The notes under the pieces were generated by a model that was given only the letters and a program-made list of their open reading frames with translations, was not told the DNA's origin and did not search any database. Both the position numbers and the translations under genes were made by a program. A stretch of DNA of 64,000 nt from the NCBI RefSeq assembly GCF_026151205.1, contig NC_087075.1, forward strand, positions 11,454,303 to 11,518,302. Direction: 5' to 3'. This DNA comes from Bolinopsis microptera (lineage: Eukaryota > Ctenophora > Tentaculata > Lobata > Bolinopsidae). Shown here piece after piece: positions 20,045-32,000 of this stretch (position 1 is the first letter of the stretch; every line of letters starts with the position of its first letter).

Positions 20045-23000
20045 ATGGAGGATAAAGACCTCTTCTGGGACCAGGACTCTATGTCCCTGCGGAGTGATGC
20101 TCTTGTGAACCTGATGAGCAGTGTTAACCAGCTGTATCTCACTATCTGCGGCATCATCGTTCTGTGTGAGTAATTCAACTAATTTCTAATAGAACCACGT
20201 GTTAGATCCTGCTGGATAGGCTATAAAGTAACCGCACATAAAATTCATATGAAACAACCATATGCCCTAAATGTTGTTTTTGAAGATTCTCATCAACTTG
20301 TTGATTATCAGATTTTGGAGGTAATGAGTAAGGTAGTACATTAGTTCACACATAGCTTAGGGATTATTAAAATATACAGTAGCAATGAACGCTACAAAAT
20401 GGCAATGCTATCTAATACATGTAGAATTTTAGATGCTCCCGATCAGGGACAAAAGGATTTCGCGGTTATTTTGGCCAAAAATCGCGGCACCGCGACAAGC
20501 CAAACTAGGCTAATTCGCGGCTAATTCGCGGCGGGAATTTCGAAAATCGCGGCATATTCGCGGCAAAAAATAATGTATTTACAGTGCTTAGTTAGAGTTC
20601 ACATATTCTTTGACTATTCTATTTGATCGGCTCATGTCCCATGAGGATGTGATCTCATCATATGATCTGATACAGGCTGATGGGGGTCCATAACAACAAG
20701 AGCTGCCATAACTTTTGACATGATCTCAAATGTTGCAATGTCATACGTACTGTAGACATATCTCGTTATCGATACTATATAACTTTCAACAGACGACAGG
20801 AGACATCATCATTCGACCATCTACACTTCACAACTATAGCAATGGAATACTACGAACTTTTCAATCCAATTCCCATATCCCTACCTAGTCTATCCCCATC
20901 TAGTATCCAACCTCTACCCCTTGAAGCTTACATCAACCTGGACGACATCCTTACCCCGGCCCCTGCACGAACCTTCTAGAAGTTCTAACCAAATCCCGAG
21001 GGAAGCCCATGATTGTTCCTTATGTGGTCTACGACGAGATTACATGCTCTACAAAATAGCTTCCCATTGTCAGCATAAAACGATGATTTGCCAAATTCAG
21101 CCATTCTCGTGGAAGCTGTTACATTGCCCTGTTTAGCCTGTTTCGAGCGTTTTCTAGACGAAGGTCCAGCCGGTTTGTCGGCAGGCCGTTTGACAAAGTG
21201 GTCCATTTTAACAAGCGAATACAATACCAAGCGAATAACGATTACGTTATCGATGACGAAATATCTGACAAGTGACGATTCAATAACAACACTGATTTAA
21301 CATACTGTTCGATTTCTTAATCCATTGTATGTCTTCTGGTCAACTTTATGTCGTTTGGTCAAGTTTTTTATGTCTACTGGTCAACTTTATGTCGTCTGGT
21401 CAACTTTATGTCGTTTGGTCAAGTTTTATATGTCGTTTGGTCAACTTTATGTCGTCTGGTCAAGTTTTATATGTCTACTGGTCAACTTTATGTCGTCTGG
21501 TCAAGTTTTATATGTCTACTGGTCAACTTCCATATACGATCTCGGAAGGCAGACCTCCCCTTCGCAATACGAGCTCGGAAGCGGGAGCTCCGCCTTCAGA
21601 GGTACGTATTGAGAATGACTCGGACAGAAAATTTTCTAAGTCAAAATTTTTCTGGAAACTACTTTTGTTCATGTTTCATGCTACCCTGATCATTATGAGC
21701 CGAAAATATTTTTTCGGTTTTCAAAGGTCACACATACCCTTCGATACACGATTTTGGACTCGAGGGCTCCCCTTGTAATGCGATCTCGGAAGGCAGGCCT
21801 CCCCTTCGCAATACGAGCTCGGAAGCGGGAGCTCCGCCTTCAGAGGTACGTATCAAGAATGACTCGGACCGAAAATTTTCTAAGTCAACATTTTTCAAAG
21901 TTTTTCTGGAAACTACTTTTCTTTATGTTTCATGCTACCCTGATCATTATGAGCCAAAAATATTTTTTTCGGTTTTCAAAGGTCACACATACCCTTCGAT
22001 ACACGATTTTGGACTCGAGGGCTCCCCTTGTAATGCGATCTCGGAAGGCAGGCCTCCCCTTCGCAATACGAGCTCGGAAGCGGGAGCTCCGCCTTCAGAG
22101 GTACGTATCAAGAATGACTCGGACCGAAAATTTTCTAAGTCAACATTTTTCAAAGTTTTTCTGGAAACTACTTTTCTTTATGTTTCATGCTACCCTGATC
22201 ATTATGAGCCGAAAATATTTTTTTCGGTTTTCAAAGGTCACACATACCCTTCGATACACGATTTTGGACTCGAGGGCTCCCCTTGTAATGCGATCTCGGA
22301 AGGCAGGCCTCCTCTTCGCAATACGAGCTCGGAAGCGGGAGCTCCGCCTTCAGAGGTACGTATCGAGAATGACTCGGACAGAAAATTTTCTAAGTCAAAA
22401 TTTTTCAAAGTTTTTCTGGAAACTACTTTTGTTCATGTTTCATGCTACCCTGATCATTATGAGCCGAAAATATTTTTTTCGGTTTTCAAAGGTCACACAT
22501 ACGCTTCGATACACGATTTTGGACTCGAGGGCTCCCCTTGTAATGCGATCTCGGAAGGCAGGCCTTCCCTTCGCAATATGAGCTCGGAAGCTCCGGAAGC
22601 TCGGAAGCTCCGCCTTCAGAGGTACGTATCGAGAATGTACCTACAATCGGAACTCACGGAAGGCTGTAAATGTGATTAGTTTCATATACTTAATACTTGT
22701 AGAAAACGTGACATTTGGCCCGCAGATTTTATGGAAAATACGCAAACTTGGTCCTCAGATTTAAAGGAAAATGCGCAAATTTGGTCTTCAGATTTAAACG
22801 AAAATGCGCGATTTTTCGCGGAGGACTGAAAAAATCGCGATTTGTCGCGGAGAATGGGAAATTTCGCGATCTGTCGCGGAAAACGTAAAAAATCGCGATT
22901 TGTCGCGGAGAATGGGAAATTTCGCGGTTTCGTACATGCCGCGAAATCCTTTTGTCCCTGCTCCCGATCCTGCGAGTGTGTCAATAAAATAGCACAAGTT

Positions 23001-26000
23001 AGCACAAGTTAGCACAAGTAGTTGAACAATCAACAAACGTACTTTCCAATGAAGTAAATAAAAGAATGTTATCTCTTACAAAATACACAGGCCAAGTAAA
23101 CTTAAAAGTAAATTGTCACATGATGCACCTACCATGACCAGTGCATGATTAAATTGGGCTCCAGGAGCAGCCTCCGTTATACACGTGATGTGTACTGCAC
23201 GTGTATGTGGTGCTGGGGCTTTTTTTAATTAAGTCGATCGTTGCTATTGCCCGTGCATAAAATATATAAAAGGAACCAAGAACTGGCAAGATTAATTTCT
23301 TAAAGTGGTTACTAGTGCCATTAATGAGGGGGGGGGGGGGGGGGGGGGGGGGGGGTCGGGGTGACCTTACAGTGTTACAATGGTTATAAAATTATAATAG
23401 TGTTATTAATCCTCAATAGTCCTTCACAGTAAATAATTAATGCTGGCATGGGTGGCATGACAACAATTTTGCGGTTTATTTAATCAAAGATCTTTAACAA
23501 CGTACATAAAAGATAGCATAACAAATATAATTGATTGATTGGGAGAAAATGTGATTTTTAGGCTATGCAGATAAAAAATGACTTTGTTTACAATAAATTC
23601 AAAGGGAAGCATTTTAGGGTGTTTTGTTGTTCATAATTAATATATAAATGTGCTAGTTGCGGTTATTTTGCACCCTTCAAAAAGTCACTAGCACATTCCA
23701 AACAAAATTTTTGAAAAATCAGTAAATATGAAAACGAAAAATGTGCCTAAATTTGTTGTTTGGCTTTGAGGTCCAATAGATCTGAAGAAAAATGAGTAAA
23801 CACATTTTTGAGGTCATCAAAAACTGCGCCAGAATTCAGAGAACAATTTCATGTCAAGCATCAAAACAATCCCATCTTCCCTGACTGACTTTTTGGTTAA
23901 AATAAGCCTGAAAAGGACAATTTCAGCTTTTTGACTTTACAAGATTTTTTACCAGAATAATTTTTTTTGGTGTGGAAACGGTGCACTAGATGGTCACTGA
24001 ACTGCCTATGAGGTCATTCGGGTTGAACGGGTTTGGTGTATGCCCCCTTAAGATAATGCCTATAATCAGCAGTGTTTAATTTAAACAAAACAAAAGTTGT
24101 ATGCACCATATATAGCCGGATATAGCATAAACATATAAGCTAGTTCATCGATATATAATATGTAGATTGTAGGTATACATTTTTAAAGTTCGTGCTGGGA
24201 AGAATAACATACGCACGTTTTTAAAGGATTCCTGGGACTGAGTTTGTGAGTTGGTAAAAGCCGAATGATGCGGTTTGGTTTACGAATAAGATTAGAGTTT
24301 TAAAAATATTGTCGGTAAGAATCAAACCATAATTAGGTTACTGTTAAGGTAAGTGCTAGAGCTAGGGTTTGGTACAAATTAGAGGGTACACAAGGTACAG
24401 TGGCGTGACTCTCAGAAAACCGGATTATTGAATATTTCTTGTAATAATACCATTATTTGACATGGATTAGGTGTACTCACTACCCAGTGGACACTCAAAT
24501 TGGGAATATCGATCTAATTAAATAATTTAACAAAAATCAACGGCTTTTTCTACAACTGACATCACTAAAACTCACTTTTAATTCACTCATGGTAGAAGAT
24601 AGCATTGTAGCTGAAGTGACTCTAATAACCCTAATATAAAAGTTGCAGGCTAGGACGCCAACTAAATGGCTCTGTACCGCTGAATATATAGCACACTGAC
24701 CGGTCGTATAATGATATACCTTAATGAAAGCGAAAGAACTTAAATGCCAATACTATCTACTGGTAACCGGTAATTATCTAACGTCTTTCTGTCACTTTTA
24801 AATGGGTGAACTTGCCTTTTCCTTATATGGAGGAACTACCCAGAAGAGTGACCTGCGATTGGCTGGCTTGTGTAATAGACGAGAATACTGTGTTCTGATT
24901 GGTTAGTTTGTGTCACGTGGTGTGAATACTGTGTTCTGATAGGTTAGTTTGTGTCACATGGTGTGAATACTGTTTCCTGATTGGCTCGCTTGTGTCACGT
25001 CATGTAGATTGTGGGTAGTACCATCTGATTTGATCTCCCTTTATATGGAAGAAAGAAGGCAGACAGATTTCCTTGACACCTTGTGGTAAAAAGGAGTCTC
25101 ACGTTGGGAGTATGGATGTACTCACGTTGGGAGTATGTCGGTGAAAAGAACATTGATAAAGGATTTAACTAATAGTCATGATATTCGTAACTTTTAAGAA
25201 TTCGAATTTCAATGCAATAAAGTTTATACGAGTCGCAGATTATGTAAAAGCTGCTGTCTGATCTTTGATCTTTCTCAAAGATCAGACAGCAGCTTCTCCA
25301 CTGACTAGACGCTAAACTCTTTCTGTCAGTGCTTTTCTGGTGCAACGTTTATGCAGATTTACATTTAAATATCACCATAGTACTTATAATTTGAAATAGA
25401 ACGCATATGACGTATATGTTCAATATCGAGTTTTTCTAATACATCTTAAGATTCAGCCCTCCAATACAGACACCACCAGAGTCTTTTACTGTTACAAGAG
25501 GAGCAGCGTTTGCAGAGGGTAATCGTGCATTTAAAACTTCGGCACAAACCCCTTAATACTTACTTCTGAAGCTAATAAAATCCAAGGTCCTAATTTCCAT
25601 CTGTCTGAGAATTAATATATTAATTTAATAACGCTAACATGATTCATGTAATTATGGACATCTGACCTCAAACTATAAAACACTACACCTATGACAGGAC
25701 TATGAACATTAAGACTATTTAGACTATTTATTCCACGCGGTCTCAAACAGTACTGAACAATATATGACAGACAACATTAAAGAATGACTGCCTATTTGAC
25801 TACCCCGCTATATCTGGTACTCCATCTGACAGGTTATAAAGACTCTCGCTATCAAATCTATCAAATTTAATCAAAACATACGCTGGACCTGTCTGAGGAG
25901 ATGTAGTTGTAGTAAGCGTATTGGTTTGGCAGACTGCCAATAAAAATGGGAAGTTCGCCCCCACTTGACCCACAATAACCAATCAGGGCCCAGTATTTTC

Positions 26001-29000
26001 ACACTACGTCACACAAAGACAAAGCAACCAATCAGAACATGATTTGGGTGACACCCGCGTCACAAAGCAGAATTTACATATTGATCAGATCGAGCTGGTT
26101 TGTCCTTTGTAGAGTATCTTGTCACGTGGGCGTGTTTCTTAGTCACGTGGGCGTGTCCAGTTGTCACGTGACAACCAAGCGACCATGAAATCGTGACCAA
26201 TTCATGTCTTTTACATAATGGAGCAGTCACTGGATAGGTTTTATCACTCGGTTATCTTAAGTGATGGCTCGTACTTCGGGCGTGTGGTACCAAGGTTACT
26301 CCTTTTGTATTATTATGAGTGGGAATGGTATGTGATAGGTTTTTAGCGGTTACTTAACGGTAACTTAACGGTTACTTCTGCGTTCTTAAACCTACAATTA
26401 CTTTATTCCACGTGTGTGCTTCCTCGCTAAAACACACTCACATTATGGTAAATTTAACCAAATCGTGATTCTAATAGAACATCCCAATAACTGTTCATCT
26501 AGCATGAAATATATCCAGGGCTATCTTAATTCTTAATAGATATTAGATAGGTGTTAAATATTCACCAGCACATAAAATTAAAAAGTTTAAACGACAAAAA
26601 TAACTGTGTTCAGATCATAGAGCCTTTAAAAGAGCTGCTTCAGAATAAAGAAAGAAGATTTCCCGCCCCCGCAGAAAATTCTTTCAATTCTGACAAATTC
26701 TAGAGGCAAATTGTGATCTCTCCTTTCAGAATGTGGGTTGGTATTAGAGTTCCGGCTCGGACTTTTAGCATGGGTTAAAATCGATTAAAAAGCAGAATTG
26801 AAGTGCACAAAAAGCAGCAGTAAAGTGGGTGAACTAAAGAATTAATACTATAAAATGTACTATAAACTATAATCCCGGTCACGGTAAAAAATCGGTATCT
26901 TTTGTAATTTTTTCCCGAAAAAATCAATTTATTGCAGGCCTCCATTTGTGAGGTAGGACTTTCAAGAAAGTCCCGCTTGCTACTTGTTTGCAGTGTTTGA
27001 GTGTGTTTCTCAAATCGATTCCGGGGAGAAGCCACCGGCCGCTGACTTAAAATAATTCTGAAGAAAATACTCCAGGTACAAAATGAGCACATTTTCATAC
27101 TTTTATAAGCCATGATCACCTACTATAAATATGGAAACAAACTGCTACAAATATGGAAACAAACGCCCAATATGAGATAAGTCTATTCTTTAGACGCAAC
27201 AGGGAGTCCGAAACAGGTCAATAATGAGGTAATATAGCAATGGTTACAATCAAGTTACAATCAAGCTAATTATACGACATATTATGATGAAAATACTCGA
27301 AATGAGCGCATTTTCATCATTTCAACATGCGCGAGACATGTTTATAACGAGGTTATATAATATACCCGCTACAATGAGGTTATTATAAGACCGAATAATA
27401 TCAACCTAATTATGCCACATGTATCAAGAATATCAACCTATCAAAACACGTAAATACTTTACAACCTCTATTGAGATAAGTCTATTATTTACAACTTGAT
27501 GTGATAATCAGCATCACGTGATCGTCACAAACACGAGGCAACTCTGTCCAATAGCATTGATTAAAGTATAGAATATATATGTGAAATTTGCCGACAGTCT
27601 TATAGAGCAGTAGATAAGTTGTGTCCTCAGGATCAAATTGCTTATCAGAATAGAGAGAATGTTTGTTGTATCAGTCACGTGATGTTTGATCGTGAATATC
27701 AAATCATGAGACTGAAAATTATCTGAGTAAGTTCATTAGTTATAATTGTGTTTCAGCATTTCTATGGAATTACAGCATAGAATATAAGGCCAGTCGTGTT
27801 GTCGTAGATAAAATCAGTTCCACTGGATAGAACTCATAATTCTGTGACCTCTATGTATCGCCGTCACGCACAACTCCTTCAGAAAAATAGGATACAACAT
27901 TTTTTCAAAATGATGATTTTGGTGCTACGTCTCACGGTAAACAAAAGTGCTGTGCTGTGATTGGTCGGTTTGTGTCACGTGGTTTGTGTCACGTGGTTTG
28001 AAATGCAAATGTGGATGTTTTGATTGGTATAGTTTCCATCACGTGACTAACATGACATTCCTCTTCAGTCGGAGTACTCGGGTGTGCTATGATGGAGTCT
28101 GGAATCTCCAGATTGAAGAACTCTTTGGTGGGCATGACTAAGAACATCGCCGCCCTCAGTAAGTGGAAAATTACCTATTCTCATTTTGATTATTAAAAAA
28201 TAAAAAATTATAACAGTGCGTGTGATCATCTGTCGTATCAAATCAACTTATTTGTCACTATGTTAATAAATCATGATATGCAAGTTTTAATCTCTAAAGT
28301 TTTGGTTTTTTTAATGAATAAACGTAAAAGGTTACATCATAATTTTCAATTCTCATATTCCCTTTTATTGAATAAAATCATATTGTTATGTATCATATGA
28401 TTTTGTAAACATTGGCCGGTGTACCAAAAACCGGTCCCCGGTAACAGTATTATAGTTTTTTCAGTAAATAAGCCCCTGTTGAGATAAAAAGCACCCATAT
28501 TTAAAGATTATTAAGATTATCATTATATTATCATCTGAAGCAATAGTTTGTTATTAATTATCCACTCTATTTCAGCACTATCTGTGGCATTGTTTTGGTT
28601 GCTAGGTTACGCTTGGACCGATTTTTCAGATGGGAACAGGTTTTTAGGATACCGCCACTTTGCTGGACATGAACTTCCATCTGTGGTGGGTAGCTTGAAT
28701 CAGCCAATTTAATATTTGATCAATTAATCAATTAATTATTCAGATAATCGAATCGTAAATAGTATCTCATTGGACTGACAAATTCAATAAATAACAGTTT
28801 ATTTGTTTACCTATTCACCGATAACTTATTTAATCGTTAAAATTGCTATTGGGTGCAGTTATCAATATGAATCCTTATATTTCATCCGTATATTATGATC
28901 TAGACGGATGCTTCGACAAGCATATTCCTCAGGGCCTCATTTTTGGTGCTGAGTTAGCCTTTTAGTTTTAGTCCCTCAAGAAGAGTCATCTGGAAGAATT

Positions 29001-32000
29001 TTGAAATCTGACAGCAGAAAATGGCAATAAAGCCCAAGTTTAATCAAAGAACTACAAATAATAACTTATACTTTTATACAATTTGTAACAAATTGTATAA
29101 AAGTATAAGTAAGGTGAACCCCACCAATGATATATATATATATGTAGAATCAAGGTATGAAGTAACGCTCAATTTCAACTACGCGGCCGTACGCTAAAAC
29201 AGTAGCCAGCCAAAATATCACCAATATAATATTATGAGCATGAGCAAAATATTACTGGAGTAAAATACTAACAGTATCAGAAACTGGACTAGACTAAACT
29301 TGTCATCCTTCAAACCACTTTATCCGTTTAACCACTGTCAAGTTCTGCCCAGCAACATAATGTCATAACAGTGGTTCAGGACGACATAAAATTGCACTGC
29401 ATCGCTAAAAGCGAGCAATAATAGATATTCTATTATTAGAATCACGCTAAAAGCAGGAATTAACAATAGAATTAAGAAATTGAGAGCCCAGCTGCTTTTC
29501 ACAGCAGAAACAAATATAGAAATATGTCGCGAAACTGAAATTTTAAGACAGCCAAGTTCTCAGAATAATAACTGAAGCTGTCAAATATACTTCCTCCAAC
29601 CACTAATACTGCCATCAAAGTTAAACTTTACTTGCGAATTTTTGGCAAATTAAATTGACTATAACCTGACAATATAACTCACAGATTTTGACGTCAGAGT
29701 TACAAATTCCCTATCATCAACAGCTATGAAGGCGAGACTGTCGTCACGCTATCACCGTAATGAAAAAGAAGTAAAACGATCGTTCAATCATAGAGTAATG
29801 ACAGTGGAGCAGGGGGCCTTCACACCATTGGTGTTCTGAGTTTTTATAACCACTGCCCAGAGTGTAGGACTTTCCTACCGCACTTATGCACCAAAATCGC
29901 GGAAAAAAGACAGGACACAAATTTAGTAATATTTAAGATCGCGTAACGCATTACGTGCCGGGTCTAACATTACGTGCCGTCTAGCATTACGTGCCGGGTC
30001 TAACATTACATGCCGTGTCTAACATTACGTGCTGGGTCTAACATTACGTGCCGTCTAGCATTACGTGCCGGGTCTAACATTACATGCCGTGTCTAGCATT
30101 ACGTGCCGGGTCTAACATTACGTGCCGGATCTAGCATTACGTGCCAGGTCTAACATTACATGCCGTGTCTAACATTACGTGCCGGGTCTAACATTACGTG
30201 CCGTCTAGCATTACGTGCCGGGTCTAACATTACATGCCGTGTCTAGCATTACGTGCCGGGTCTAACATTACGTGCCGGATCTAGCATTACGTGCCGGGTC
30301 TAGCATTACATGCCGTGTCTAACATAACGTGCCGGGTCTAACATTACATGCAGGGTCTAACATTACGTTCCGGGTCCAACATTACGTGCCGGGTCCAACA
30401 TTACGTGCCGCCTAGCATTACGTGCCGGGTCTAACATTACATGCCGTGTCTAGCATTACGTGCCGGGTCTAACATTACGTGCCGGATCTAGCATTACGTG
30501 CCAGGTCTAACATTACATGCCGTGTCTAACATTACGTTCCGGGTCCAACATTACGTGCCGGGTCTAACATTAAGTGCCGTCTAGCATTACATGCCGGGTC
30601 TAACATTACGTGCCGTCTGGTATTTCGTACGTCTTAATGCGACCTGTTCTACTGTGATCTGATTGGCTCTTGCCGATCGGCCAGCTCTCGGAAGAAATGA
30701 GTAATTTGTGCAAAGTGAGGTTTACTGGACAGTTTATGTAAAGTTATATATAGCCAATAAAATGTTGGGAACTTTGTCATTCACAATTTGACCGGCAGAA
30801 TTCATCAAGGTCGAATGTCAATTCGGTGACAAAGACCAAAGTGCTCTCAATTTTATCTTAAGTCAACGAATTCACGAATTAGTATATTATATAGTATATC
30901 GCAGACGGTCACGTTTTACAACTTGATTGCGGAAAAAACTAACTATATCTATTAATCTGGGGATCCCGGATACAATCCGTAGTGAAGCAACGTCTACCAA
31001 GTACTGCGCTGTGCAATATTCATATCATTAATCGTTAAATAATACTAAAATATGATCGCAAGTAACAAAAAAGAGTCCAATGGGAAGTAATCAGTATTGT
31101 CACGTGACCTCTAAGAACCCAATCAGAAGTTAGCATCCTGTACGGGAGAAGGACTGCTTGTTTACTACTTGTAACCAGGGCAACTGTACTTGTTGCTCTG
31201 AACCCTCATCCTCTCATCATTACCAGATTGCAAATTAATCATGGCAATCTTAGCGGATTTAAAAGTTAATATTGTAAAGTATCGCGCAGACCTTGTTAAT
31301 GGCAACGTTTTGCTATGTTATATGAAATAATGTAGCCACGATGTTACAATACAAGTTTATATGAAGCAAACATTTGAGTAAAAATTGAAGACGCTAAACT
31401 TGGACATTTTACAATTTTGGCTAAGATTTAATATATCTATCGATGTGTCAAAAAGTATTTGACGAATCTTAATCTCCCCTTTAAAAATTCATGAGAGCAA
31501 TTTTAGTCTGTCACTAACTACTAAGGCTGTCACTTCGATAAGTGGTGACTGTTAGCCCTCTGCGAAAAAGAGCTTGGCGAGTGGCAAATTCAAGACTTCT
31601 CTTACACCATGCGTTTTGGCAGGTTGCATCTTTATTATTTAAAAATTATAATAAAAAAAGGGGGAAAAGCGATTTTTTGTGATCCATCAGACCTCTCGTT
31701 CCCCAACTAGATTAATTCTCATCAAAGTGATTCGAGAAGTCAAAAAATGTATGTGAACGCGTTGATGTGAGGCCGTGAGGGTAAAAAACGGATAATAAAA
31801 TTATATATTAGTCTTATTAACACTGTTAATAGCACTGATGGGGGCGCTCACTTTACCTCTCCGTTTGGACAGAGAGCCTACGTCTGCAAATAAGCTAACA
31901 TCGTTTGGAGCTCCTCTGGATTTAAGTGCAGTGGTGGCAGAGGGAATCTGTCAGAATTGTACATAGTGTCTCGTTCATTGAGTGGTGTTCCTGAAAAGCA

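Larger units (their letters stand above)
20444..22960. mobile_element. non-autonomous hAT element with matching 22-bp TIRs and 8-bp TSD
   Basis: The left terminus CAGGGACAAAAGGATTTC... (20444-20465) is matched by a 22-bp inverted copy at 22939-22960. The element is flanked by CTCCCGAT at 20436-20443 and 22961-22968, the 8-bp duplication typical of hAT. Subterminal regions are dense in ATCGCG/TTCGCGG words on both sides (20466-20570 and 22800-22938), as seen in hAT transposase-binding regions. Inside are a short + ORF, a BED/CGGBP1-like zinc-finger remnant on -, a minisatellite and a 255-bp tandem array. No RNase H-like/hAT C-terminal domain was found. It lies in Amt intron 1. Confidence 0.93.
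22969..26200. other. Amt intron 1 continuation: AT-rich, poly-G run, regulatory-like repeats
   Basis: The interval includes short repeats of GCACAAGTTA at 22990, a 28-G run at 23328-23355, CCAAT/CACGTG modules at 24850-25020 and a perfect hairpin at 25248-25295. No exon was identified here. Confidence 0.5.

Noticed and set aside
21754-22581. 275-codon open frame with an 85-residue repeated peptide
   Set aside because: It is a by-product of the 255-bp tandem array inside a hAT element. There is no splice or start context and no known domain.
31838-31966. 42-residue open frame beginning MGALTLPLRL
   Set aside because: It has no splice context, does not fit Amt and has no recognised family. 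It may be chance.
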